Virus record (IMG/VR): IMGVR_UViG_3300028422_001981
Location: 1 to 20,131 of that record
Length of the DNA stretch: 20,131 nt
From: a virus
Strand: one strand, 5' to 3'
A model generated the notes under the pieces. The model had not been told where the DNA came from. It ran no database searches and saw only the letters and a program-made list of their open reading frames with translations. This document shows, piece by piece, positions 12,986 to 19,035 of the stretch; the first letter of the stretch is position 1; each line of letters opens with the position of its first letter. Both the position numbers and the translations under genes were made by a program.

Positions 12986-13581
12986 CAGCCCACCACCTTG
13001 AGCTGCGGACAGGGCGGCGGCTCCACGCCCTCGGGGAGGATGGCGGTGATCCGGGCCTGCATGGTGACCAGGGCGGCCAGCGCCTCGTTGATCTCGATGA
13101 GCGCCCGCTTGGCGTGGGGGGCGTCGTGCTCGTCGACGCGCCCGTCGGCCATGATTGGGCCCAGCGCCTGAATCGCCTCGCCGGTCTCCTTGAGGATGCC
13201 CGAGAGGTTGGCCGCGTCATCACTCGGCGTCGGGTGCGGGATGGCGGCGGGCAGCAGGTCGTAGCGCTCGGCCAGCTCACGCAGGCAGGCGCCGCGCGGC
13301 TGCTCGGGCAGCGCCAGGACCAGCGCCTCCTCCAGGTCCACCGGCATCTTCACCGTGCGGTGGAGGATGCGTGCGATGAGCTGGCCGTTGGCCTTCATGT
13401 CCTTGATGGCATCGCCACCGCTGTGGAACTGCATCACCCGCGCCTTCGGGTCAGTGACCCGCGCGTGGTAGAGTGCGCGCACCTCCTCGGCATAGGTCTC
13501 CACGCTGATGGAGCTGGCCAGCAGGTGGGCCTGCACATGGCGCAGGACGGTGTGGGAACGGGGTTCGTGAAGATCACTCAT
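12985..13581 (-). CDS. phage regulatory CII/CP76-like protein
   Basis: This is the first gene of the long leftward operon. ATG 13581 is preferred over ATG 13584 because AAGGAG is then 6 nt away. The 198-aa product starts MSDLHEPRSHTVLRHVQAHL. A region like VMQFHSGGDAIKDMKANGQL followed by MPVDLEEALVLALPE, CLRELAERYDLLPA and a helical C-terminus (ETGEAIQALGPIMADGRVDE) matches what I recall of the Phage_CP76/CII family, DNA-binding regulators of P2-like and other prophages. The position beside the immunity region fits. The family assignment is moderate; the gene itself is sure. Stop and next start overlap as TGATG. Confidence 0.65.
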   Translation of the reverse strand: MSDLHEPRSHTVLRHVQAHLLASSISVETYAEEVRALYHARVTDPKARVMQFHSGGDAIKDMKANGQLIARILHRTVKMPVDLEEALVLALPEQPRGACLRELAERYDLLPAAIPHPTPSDDAANLSGILKETGEAIQALGPIMADGRVDEHDAPHAKRALIEINEALAALVTMQARITAILPEGVEPPPCPQLKVVG

Positions 13582-13709
13582 CATTCACTCCTTGACGGCC
13601 CGGTGCTCTACTCCGGGGCATGGGAAACGAGTCAGATACAACCTGCAACCAACGGCGCTCTTCTGGTGTATCGTCAGTGTTCGGCAACTAACGCTTTCAG
13701 GAGACCGCC

Positions 13710-13982
13710 ATGGATACGTTTGAAAGAGACGAACTGCTCCGCGAAGTCACACAGATGATTCACAAGGAATTTCTGAAGCCACAGTCTCAAGCGATGGCTG
13801 CACTGGCTGAGGCGCTTGCGAAGCAGCTCGACTCGGACAGGTTGGCTGCTGACATCGGTCACATCCTCGAAGAAAAAACCACAAAAGGGCTTTTGCCGCG
13901 TACTGCTCAGGCAGTACTTGCTGAGAGTTGGGCACGAGTGTGCGAACAACGCGACCGCGATCGAGCAGCGCGTAAGGGATAA
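13710..13982 (+). CDS. hypothetical protein, 90 aa
   Basis: ATG 13710 follows a clear CAGGAG ribosome site. The product is a charged helical protein (starts MDTFERDELLREVTQMIHKE, then QAMAALAEALAKQLDSDRLA, ends RDRDRAARKG) without a recognised domain. It is divergent from the CII-like gene and convergent with the Cro-like gene, so it stands alone between the two regulators. The 128 bp upstream of it must hold promoters for two directions; I see no convincing consensus pair there. Confidence 0.65.
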   Translation: MDTFERDELLREVTQMIHKEFLKPQSQAMAALAEALAKQLDSDRLAADIGHILEEKTTKGLLPRTAQAVLAESWARVCEQRDRDRAARKG

Positions 13983-14066
13983 ACACCCACGGTGATCCGC
14001 AGAAATATTCGTCGTCGGCGTAACTCTTCATCGGCTAGTTAACCTCTGCTGTTGGTTTCGGCTGGC

Positions 14067-14327
14067 TCATGCGGCATCACCCTCCTCGGGGACAGGTGAC
14101 CACCACTCGGCATCGAGGGGCGGCACCCAGGCGGGGTCTGGGTAGAGATCTGGGCGCATCTCGTGAGGGGTCACCGCGCCGAGGGTGGCGCGGTAGATAG
14201 GAAGAACTTTCTCGGGCGGGATGCCCTTCAGAGTCCATTTCTGGACAGCTTGGTAGGTCACACCACACGACCGCCCTAGGGCGGTCTGGCTCCCCGCAAT
14301 CTTGATCGCCTTATCGAGTGCATTCAT
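14067..14327 (-). CDS. cro: Cro-like helix-turn-helix repressor
   Basis: The 86-aa product starts MNALDKAIKIAGSQTALGRS and has a Cro/YdaS-type helix-turn-helix (QTALGRSCGVTYQAVQKWTL, residues about 13-32), followed by a region typical of the family (IPPEKVLPIYRATLGAVTPH) and a W/D-rich tail. ATG 14327 is chosen by homology to short Cro proteins; there is no ribosome site, and the -10 box ends 7 nt upstream, so the message is probably leaderless. It is divergent from the CI-like gene with 75 bp between, the standard lysogeny switch. It should repress the same operators as CI, with the opposite outcome. The symbol is by role and position. Confidence 0.8.
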   Translation of the reverse strand: MNALDKAIKIAGSQTALGRSCGVTYQAVQKWTLKGIPPEKVLPIYRATLGAVTPHEMRPDLYPDPAWVPPLDAEWWSPVPEEGDAA

Positions 14328-14334
14328 GCGGGAA

Positions 14335-14363
14335 AGACTACAACCGATAGTTGTTATAGTCAA
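14335..14363 (-). promoter_or_regulatory. cro promoter with embedded operators
   Basis: On the minus strand, -35 TTGACT (14363-14358), a 17-bp spacer and -10 TAGTCT (14340-14335) are present. The spacer contains operator CAAC-N5-GTTG (14341-14353 read on plus). A second, weaker operator (CAACTGATTATTG, 14364-14376) abuts the -35. A larger perfect palindrome AGTTGTT-N6-AACAACT (14349-14368) overlaps both. The layout is nearly base for base that of the promoter at 15911-15939. Confidence 0.65.
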
Positions 14364-14366
14364 CAA

Positions 14367-14395
14367 CTGATTATTGCCTTAAAGGTCAATAAACT
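14367..14395 (+). promoter_or_regulatory. possible repressor maintenance promoter
   Basis: A weak -35 (CTGATT, 14367-14372), a 17-bp spacer and -10 TAAACT (14390-14395) end 7 nt before ATG 14403. As for cro, no Shine-Dalgarno sequence precedes the start, suggesting a leaderless mRNA. Proximity to the operators would allow autoregulation. The match to consensus is modest. Confidence 0.4.
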
Positions 14396-14402
14396 ACAAC
14401 TC

Positions 14403-15104
14403 ATGGTTGCGAATCAAAATGAAAAAGCGAAGTTTGCCCAGCGCCTCTCTCAGGCGCTCACGCATGCAAACATCCCCGATGATCGAGGCCGCCGAGCGCA
14501 GGTCTCGAAGATGTTCCGCGTCTCCACGGAGGCCGTCAGGAAGTGGCTCGCCGGTGAATCCATCCCGGATACGAAGCGAATTCCTGAACTCGCCAAGGCG
14601 CTCGGCGTCAGGGCTGAGTGGCTACTGGCAGGAGTTGGCGCGATGATCGAGGGCGAGATGCAGAAGCATGAACTGGTCGAGCACCAGTTGAGTGGAAGGT
14701 CACGTCACGTTCCAGTGGTTGGCATGGCCAGGATGGGCGCGGAGGGTTACTACGAGGAGATGGGATATCCAGTGGGGCATGGCGACGGTTTTGTCGATGT
14801 CCCCACCACTGACCCCGATGCCTACGCGTTGGAGGTGAAGGGCGACAGCATGATGCCTGCCTTGCGTCCCGGCTGGTTGGTGGTGATCGAACCCAATCAG
14901 GCACCTATCGTCGGTGAGTTCGTCATGGTCAAGACAAAGGCTGGCCAGGTGATGGTCAAGGAGTTGACCTTTGATCGGGACGACGAAGTGACGCTATCGA
15001 GCATCAACGAGACTCACGGGCGCATCACGCTCGATAAGGTGGATATTGAAAAGATCCACCCGGTAGCTTACATGCTGCCACCGAGTCGGCGCAGGTCAAG
15101 TTAG
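14403..15104 (+). CDS. CI-like phage repressor with S24 peptidase domain
   Basis: The 233-aa lysogeny repressor has an N-terminal helix-turn-helix (about 12-78: RAQVSKMFRVSTEAVRKWLA) and a C-terminal LexA/CI S24 domain with the nucleophile Ser149 (GDSMMPALRPG) and Lys186 (GQVMVKEL). A linker near residues 104-113 (PVVGMARMGAE) is the likely self-cleavage region, so the protein should be inactivated by RecA after DNA damage and release the promoters at 14335-14363 and 15911-15939. The length is typical. It starts at ATG 14403 with no ribosome site (probably leaderless) and runs 2 nt short of the next gene, with which it is likely co-transcribed. Confidence 0.92.
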   Translation: MVANQNEKAKFAQRLSQALTHANIPDDRGRRAQVSKMFRVSTEAVRKWLAGESIPDTKRIPELAKALGVRAEWLLAGVGAMIEGEMQKHELVEHQLSGRSRHVPVVGMARMGAEGYYEEMGYPVGHGDGFVDVPTTDPDAYALEVKGDSMMPALRPGWLVVIEPNQAPIVGEFVMVKTKAGQVMVKELTFDRDDEVTLSSINETHGRITLDKVDIEKIHPVAYMLPPSRRRSS

Positions 15105-15106
15105 AT

Positions 15107-15598
15107 ATGGCAGCGCAAGGATGCGGCAACTCAATCGAAGATATCTGGCGACAAACAGAGATCCCAGTCATCTATCGCCCTCCCGATAGGGGCAAAGTCC
15201 TCCTAAAATTGCCCTACACCAAACGGCCTTACTCGCGCTCCCATCAGGAGTGGATACGAGCAGGAAACCAGCGCAAACCCGAGTGGCTACCTCGCTACAA
15301 ATGCTGGAAAGTCCCACGAACTTGGTTTAATCGTCTGGTTGAGTCGACGCTCAAAGGATACAAACGCCTCTACATCATCCAACCCTATCGGGAGCAAGAG
15401 GTTTGCGCCGCAGCTTGCTGGAACGCCAAGGGCCATGAGTGTCAGTGCTCATGTATGGGAGCAAACCACGGAGGAGGATATCCTGGCGGCAACTGGTTTG
15501 AGGTCTCTGAAACCTTCGCCACTCGCTGGCGCGAGCAACACCTCGCCTGCCGCCTCCTCCAGGTCAATCACCGCCCCGCTGATTCCACAGCGCGATAG
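15107..15598 (+). CDS. cysteine-rich hypothetical protein, co-transcribed with CI
   Basis: ATG 15107 begins 2 nt after the repressor stop, so it is expressed from the prophage state. The 163-aa product has a basic N-terminal half rich in W/R/K (RYKCWKVPRTWFNRLVESTL) and a metal-binding-like cluster CAAACWNAKGHECQCSCMGA followed by NHGGG. The C-H-x-C-x-C-S-C plus N-H-G pattern suggests zinc or Fe-S binding. The family is not recognised by function. As a gene carried next to the repressor it may be a lysogenic-conversion or exclusion gene (inference from position). The end overlaps the convergent Lar-like gene by 35 nt. Confidence 0.75.
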   Translation: MAAQGCGNSIEDIWRQTEIPVIYRPPDRGKVLLKLPYTKRPYSRSHQEWIRAGNQRKPEWLPRYKCWKVPRTWFNRLVESTLKGYKRLYIIQPYREQEVCAAACWNAKGHECQCSCMGANHGGGYPGGNWFEVSETFATRWREQHLACRLLQVNHRPADSTAR

Positions 15599-15842
15599 CC
15601 TTGGGTCTAGCCCTCACTGAATCGGCATCGCTATCATCATCGTCATCTTCTCTCAGCTCCTCATGGACCAATGGTCCCCCTCCAGAACAGCGCTCGCACA
15701 TGACGTAGCCCGATCCGCATCTAAAGTGATAACTGACTAAACTGCTTCGGCAAAAAGGACAGGGCTTCATCTCACTGGCTCCTCCTTCGAGAGAGCCTCC
15801 ACTCCCTACTGCTCTTGGTTGGTGTTCTGTCTCCGCATTCAT
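15564..15842 (-). CDS. second Lar-like zinc protein
   Basis: The product has CPFC at residues 28-31, a second C-x-x-C (MCERCSGGGPLV), an acidic run of aspartates (EDDDDDSDADS) and the terminal IALWNQRGG. These are the hallmarks of the Lar/restriction-alleviation family, also seen at 5960-6202. ATG 15842 and ATG 15770 both have AGGAG at good spacing; the shorter form (68 aa, MKPCPFC start) is closer to the family, the longer adds 24 G/S-rich residues. It is on the minus strand, opposite its neighbours, with its 3' end overlapping the CI-linked gene. Confidence 0.7.
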   Translation of the reverse strand: MNAETEHQPRAVGSGGSLEGGASEMKPCPFCRSSLVSYHFRCGSGYVMCERCSGGGPLVHEELREDDDDDSDADSVRARPKAIALWNQRGGD

Positions 15843-15875
15843 CTCATTACTCCTGATTTGATACGCCCAGGAATA

Positions 15876-15939
15876 TAACTATCGGTTGCATTGTGCGCAA
15901 CCTTTAGTTGTTGACATGCGCAACTTTCGGTTGTACTTT
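15876..15939 (+). promoter_or_regulatory. rightward early promoter with three repressor operators
   Basis: A consensus -35 TTGACA (15911-15916), a 17-bp spacer and a -10-like TACTTT (15934-15939) are present. Three operators of the form YAAC-N5-GTTG sit at 15876-15888, 15898-15910 and 15921-15933, centres 22-23 bp apart (about two helix turns). The third fills the spacer and the second touches the -35. The 12-bp AACTATCGGTTG at 15877-15888 is the exact reverse complement of the operator inside the cro promoter, so the same repressor must act on both. The leader to ATG 15973 is about 30 nt and contains GAGGAG. Confidence 0.75.
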
Positions 15940-15972
15940 TCCTCAACGGTCCCCACCGCTGAGGAGAACAGC

Positions 15973-16209
15973 ATGACCCCCTACACCAAGATCGCCGCCC
16001 TCTACGCCTACCGCTGCACAGGTGGCGCCGTGGTGCGCATCACCCGCCAGGGCCACACCCACCGCTACATCGTCGGCCCGCGCCGCTTCGCCCAACTCAA
16101 GCGGATTGAGCGTGGCTACGGCGGCCACCCCACCCGCCAGACCAGCGGCTTCACTGGCGCCAGCACCATCGACCTGAACATCTGGGAACACCGGGAGGTG
16201 GCCCAGTGA
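15973..16209 (+). CDS. small hypothetical protein, first gene of the right operon
   Basis: ATG 15973 is preceded by GAGGAG (15961-15966). The 78-aa product is basic and begins MTPYTKIAALYAYRCTGGAV, then VRITRQGHTHRYIVGPRRFA, with a compact beta-rich look and no metal motif. The family is not recognised. It is the first gene under the repressor-controlled promoter and is coupled to the next gene by a GTGA overlap. Confidence 0.7.
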   Translation: MTPYTKIAALYAYRCTGGAVVRITRQGHTHRYIVGPRRFAQLKRIERGYGGHPTRQTSGFTGASTIDLNIWEHREVAQ

Positions 16210-16484
16210 TCAAATACCTGCGCCTCCAGCCCATCCCGGGCTCTGCCGTCAACGGCCTGCTGCTCTTCCCCGGTTACCTATCCCACGCCGATGTCGCCGC
16301 CGGTCGCCCGGTGCTGAGTGCCGGTTTCATCGACCCATCCGACTGGCACTGCTTCGGCGAGTCCGACTCCCTTGGCATCGGGACAGACCCGGGAGACACC
16401 GCCCGTCTGCGCTCGCTCTTCCCCTATCCCGCCGCGCCCGTCGGGCAGCTCTATTCCGAGAAGGAGATCACCCCATGCGCCTGA
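16206..16484 (+). CDS. small hypothetical protein, 92 aa
   Basis: It starts at GTG 16206 within the preceding stop (GTGA). The product (starts MIKYLRLQPIPGSAVNGLLL, middle SAGFIDPSDWHCFGESDSLG) has no known domain. Coupling on both sides, by 4 nt upstream and 10 nt downstream, and high-GC codon use support a real gene. Function unknown. Confidence 0.65.
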   Translation: MIKYLRLQPIPGSAVNGLLLFPGYLSHADVAAGRPVLSAGFIDPSDWHCFGESDSLGIGTDPGDTARLRSLFPYPAAPVGQLYSEKEITPCA

Positions 16485-16696
16485 TTATCGACACCAGCTT
16501 CAACCACCTGCCCCTGCACCAGCTCACCGCCGAATACACCGCCAGGGGCAAGCGTCTGGTATGGCGCTGCGGTCCCCTGTTCCGCCCCACCAGCGCCGAG
16601 CGCCACGGCAACGCCACCGTCGTGCCGATGTTTTCCGGGAAACGTGGCCGTCTGGCCCAGCAGTACACTCCCGGCCCGGGAGGTGACGCCGCATGA
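16475..16696 (+). CDS. small hypothetical protein, 73 aa
   Basis: ATG 16475 has AGGAG 8-9 nt upstream. The product is a basic protein (starts MRLIIDTSFNHLPLHQLTAE, then RGKRLVWRCGPLFRPTSAER) without a known domain. It overlaps the preceding gene by 10 nt and the ParB-like gene by 4 nt (ATGA), so it is likely translated together with it. Confidence 0.65.
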   Translation: MRLIIDTSFNHLPLHQLTAEYTARGKRLVWRCGPLFRPTSAERHGNATVVPMFSGKRGRLAQQYTPGPGGDAA

Positions 16697-18330
16697 ACAC
16701 CGCCATGCAACCCGGGCAGGTCGCCCAGCTCCCGCTGGCCATCATCGACCGCGACCCGCAGCAGCCCCGCACCGACTTCGACAAGGCCAGCCTGCGCGAC
16801 CTGAGCGCCGACATCGCCGCCCACGGCGTGCAGCAGCCCATCACCGTGCGGCCACACCCGGAGAAGCCGGGGCGCTACTACATCGTCTACGGCGAGCGGC
16901 GCACCCGCGCCTCCAAGATGGCCAAGCTGGAGACCATCCCCGCGCTGCTGCTCGGCGAGCAGCAGCCCACCGACCCGTTGCGCCTGATGCTTGGGCAGGT
17001 GAAGGAGAACCACAACCGGCGCGACCTCAACGGCATGGAGTGGGCCGAAGTGCTCACCCGCATGCGTACCGACCACGGCATCAAGAGCCTGAAGGAGATC
17101 GAGACCACTCTGAAGGCGAACGGCATCCACAACATCGGCCGCTCCTACATCAGCAACCTGGTCAGGCTCGCCGAGTTGCCGCCCTGGGCCCAGGCGATGA
17201 TCCGTGCCGAGCGCCTCAGCGCTGCCCACGGCAAATACCTCCTCACCGCCACCTGCAGCCCGCAAGTGATTGAGGCGCTGGAGGATGCCCTCACGGAGGA
17301 TGACGGCGTCACCGTCCGCGGCCTGCAGAACCTCATTTTCAACTACTTCATGAGTTTCCATGAGGTGCTCGATGGCCATACCTGCCGCTTCGACTGGAAA
17401 GAGAGCTGCGTGGGCGTCGGGTGTCAGAAGATGCGCAAGGCCGCCCCGGCCGATGGCGACAGCTACACCTTCTGCCTGGATAGCGAGTGCTACCAGGGGA
17501 AGCAGCAGGCCACCGTCGATTCGCACAGGGAAGCGCTCGAAGCGCACAGCGACCATCAGGACGACGACCCGCCCGAAGCACCCGAGCGGATCGAACTGAC
17601 ACCCCAGCAGCCTGCAGAGCAACAGCCACTCACCGAACAGACGCCCGCTGCCCCAGTCGAGCGCGACCCCAACGACTACGTCACCGTCTCCATCGACCGC
17701 GACAACCCGCACGTGGTCAACGGCACGCTCGACCTCGATCAGCACGACAACCACCGCTGGGCCAGCCTCGAACCCGACTGGGTACGGTTCAGCCCACACG
17801 GCTGCACCGACTGTCCTCACCGCATCCGCGCCATCGGCGGCAAAGCTGGGGAGAGCGGCATAGACGCCTGTTTCAATCTCGACTGCTACAACGAGAAACA
17901 TGGGCAAGGCGACGAGTTCAAAGACCGCGTCCTCGATGCCCTAGTAGTCCTGCTGGAAATGCACATCCGCGCCAACCGCGACCTGCCCCGCCGCCTGCTC
18001 ACCTGGTTCGCCGCAGGCCGCCCGAGTTTCGGCAAGAAACGCCCCGGCAAGACCGACTTCGAGTACATCGTCAGCCCCCCGGAGAGCATGCGCGATCAGC
18101 TCGAAGAGGAGGGCATGACCACCCTCACCGCCTTCGTGCAGATGGGCAACCTCGGCCCCTCCTACGCCGTCGCCTGCGCCCTCCTCCAACGCATGGACCC
18201 AGACGAACTGGCCGAGCTGGCCACCGCCTGCGGCATCGGCGCCGAATCCCTCCCGCACATGGACAACCCCGACTACCGCCACGCCTGGCGCTGGCTCACC
18301 CGCAACCAAGGAGACGCCCCCCATGCCTGA
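16693..18330 (+). CDS. ParB-like protein with two cysteine clusters
   Basis: The 545-aa product has a ParB/Spo0J nuclease-like N-terminal domain (IDRDPQQPRTDFD at 18-30, GERRTRASK at 67-75) and a KorB/HTH-like middle (about 130-165, NIGRSYISNLVRLAELP). Then come two cysteine clusters with similar endings: one at C231-C266 (ending FCLDSECYQGK) and one at C371-C398 (ending CFNLDCYNEK), separated by a Q/P/E-rich linker. The size and the C-terminal cysteine clusters recall the ParB-like protein of the PRTRC plasmid/genomic-island system. ParB proteins bind DNA sites and use CTP; this one may act in element maintenance or in gene control. No ParA partner is in the window. Confidence 0.85.
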   Translation: MNTAMQPGQVAQLPLAIIDRDPQQPRTDFDKASLRDLSADIAAHGVQQPITVRPHPEKPGRYYIVYGERRTRASKMAKLETIPALLLGEQQPTDPLRLMLGQVKENHNRRDLNGMEWAEVLTRMRTDHGIKSLKEIETTLKANGIHNIGRSYISNLVRLAELPPWAQAMIRAERLSAAHGKYLLTATCSPQVIEALEDALTEDDGVTVRGLQNLIFNYFMSFHEVLDGHTCRFDWKESCVGVGCQKMRKAAPADGDSYTFCLDSECYQGKQQATVDSHREALEAHSDHQDDDPPEAPERIELTPQQPAEQQPLTEQTPAAPVERDPNDYVTVSIDRDNPHVVNGTLDLDQHDNHRWASLEPDWVRFSPHGCTDCPHRIRAIGGKAGESGIDACFNLDCYNEKHGQGDEFKDRVLDALVVLLEMHIRANRDLPRRLLTWFAAGRPSFGKKRPGKTDFEYIVSPPESMRDQLEEEGMTTLTAFVQMGNLGPSYAVACALLQRMDPDELAELATACGIGAESLPHMDNPDYRHAWRWLTRNQGDAPHA

Positions 18331-18505
18331 CGAAATAGACCGCGCCCAAGAGCGCACAGAGCAGGACCTCGCCCGCGCCATCGCCGCCGCCCGTGGCGAC
18401 ATCCCACCAGGCAAACCCGGCGAGTGCGACCTCTGCGGCGAGCACAGCCCGCGCCTCATCGACGGCGCCTGCGCCCCCTGCCGCGACAAGTACAAGCTGG
18501 GGTGA
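18323..18505 (+). CDS. DksA/TraR-type zinc-finger small protein
   Basis: The 60-aa product starts MPDEIDRAQERTEQDLARAI, with a helix followed by a C4 zinc finger (CDLCG at about 35-39, CAPC at about 50-53, then RDKYKLG). Short proteins of this shape are common in phage and plasmid early operons and resemble the C-terminal half of DksA/TraR, which binds RNA polymerase; the coiled coil is too short for full DksA action. It overlaps the ParB-like gene by 8 nt. Confidence 0.75.
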   Translation: MPDEIDRAQERTEQDLARAIAAARGDIPPGKPGECDLCGEHSPRLIDGACAPCRDKYKLG

Positions 18506-18509
18506 TGGG

Positions 18510-18752
18510 ATGAAGAGCTACCTGATCGAAGTGAAGACCAGCCGCGCCGCCTGGGCCCCACAGGTCGAGGGCTTCCCCTTCGCCTGGCGCGTACTCTGCG
18601 GCCAGAACACCCTCACCGGCGTCGGCACCAGCCGCGAAGACGCCCAGCGCCGTGCCGAGGCCGCCCGCGACCGCCAACTCGCCCAGCTGAAGCTCGACAA
18701 GTGCACCAACTACGGTCGCCAATCCATCAGCAACAGGCACAAAGCGGCATGA
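18510..18752 (+). CDS. hypothetical protein, 80 aa
   Basis: ATG 18510 lies 4 nt after the preceding stop and GGGGTGATGGG precedes it. The product (starts MKSYLIEVKTSRAAWAPQVE, then WRVLCGQNTLTGVGTSREDA) has two or three beta strands followed by a charged helix (QRRAEAARDRQLAQLKLD). It has the look of small single-domain phage proteins, but the family is not recognised. Confidence 0.65.
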   Translation: MKSYLIEVKTSRAAWAPQVEGFPFAWRVLCGQNTLTGVGTSREDAQRRAEAARDRQLAQLKLDKCTNYGRQSISNRHKAA

Positions 18753-18795
18753 TGCTGTTCAGGGGCCTATCCAGCCTTCTAATCGGGAAGAATCC

Positions 18796-19035
18796 ATGAC
18801 CACCAACACTCTCAACCTGACCGAATCGGAGATCCAGGAGATCACCGGCGCTGTCCGCCGCACCACTCAGGTCAAGCGTCTGCGAGAGATGGGGATCACG
18901 GTCATCGTCCGACCCGATGGGCGGCCCCTTGTCGCCCGTCAGCACTATCTGCTCATCACCGGGTCTGTCTCGACCAAACAGAAGGCCGCAGACAAGCCCA
19001 CACCGGACTTCGGAGCACTCACGCATGTCGCCTAA
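18796..19035 (+). CDS. DUF4224-family protein upstream of integrase
   Basis: The 79-aa product matches the DUF4224 pattern: LTESEIQEITGAVRRTTQVK, then LREMGITVIVRPDGRPLVAR. These small proteins are almost always found directly before a phage tyrosine integrase and may act as excisionase-like or integrase-control factors, although the function is not established. The stop overlaps the integrase start region by 11 nt, so they are probably co-translated. No strong ribosome site was seen. Confidence 0.8.
   Translation: MTTNTLNLTESEIQEITGAVRRTTQVKRLREMGITVIVRPDGRPLVARQHYLLITGSVSTKQKAADKPTPDFGALTHVA

Noticed and set aside
13747-14031. Minus-strand 94-codon frame opposite the 90-aa gene
   Set aside because: The plus-strand frame has a clear ribosome site and helical protein pattern; the opposite frame has neither.
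16468-17907. 479-codon open frame antisense to the ParB-like gene
   Set aside because: High-GC antisense shadow; the plus strand has recognisable ParB motifs and coupled starts.
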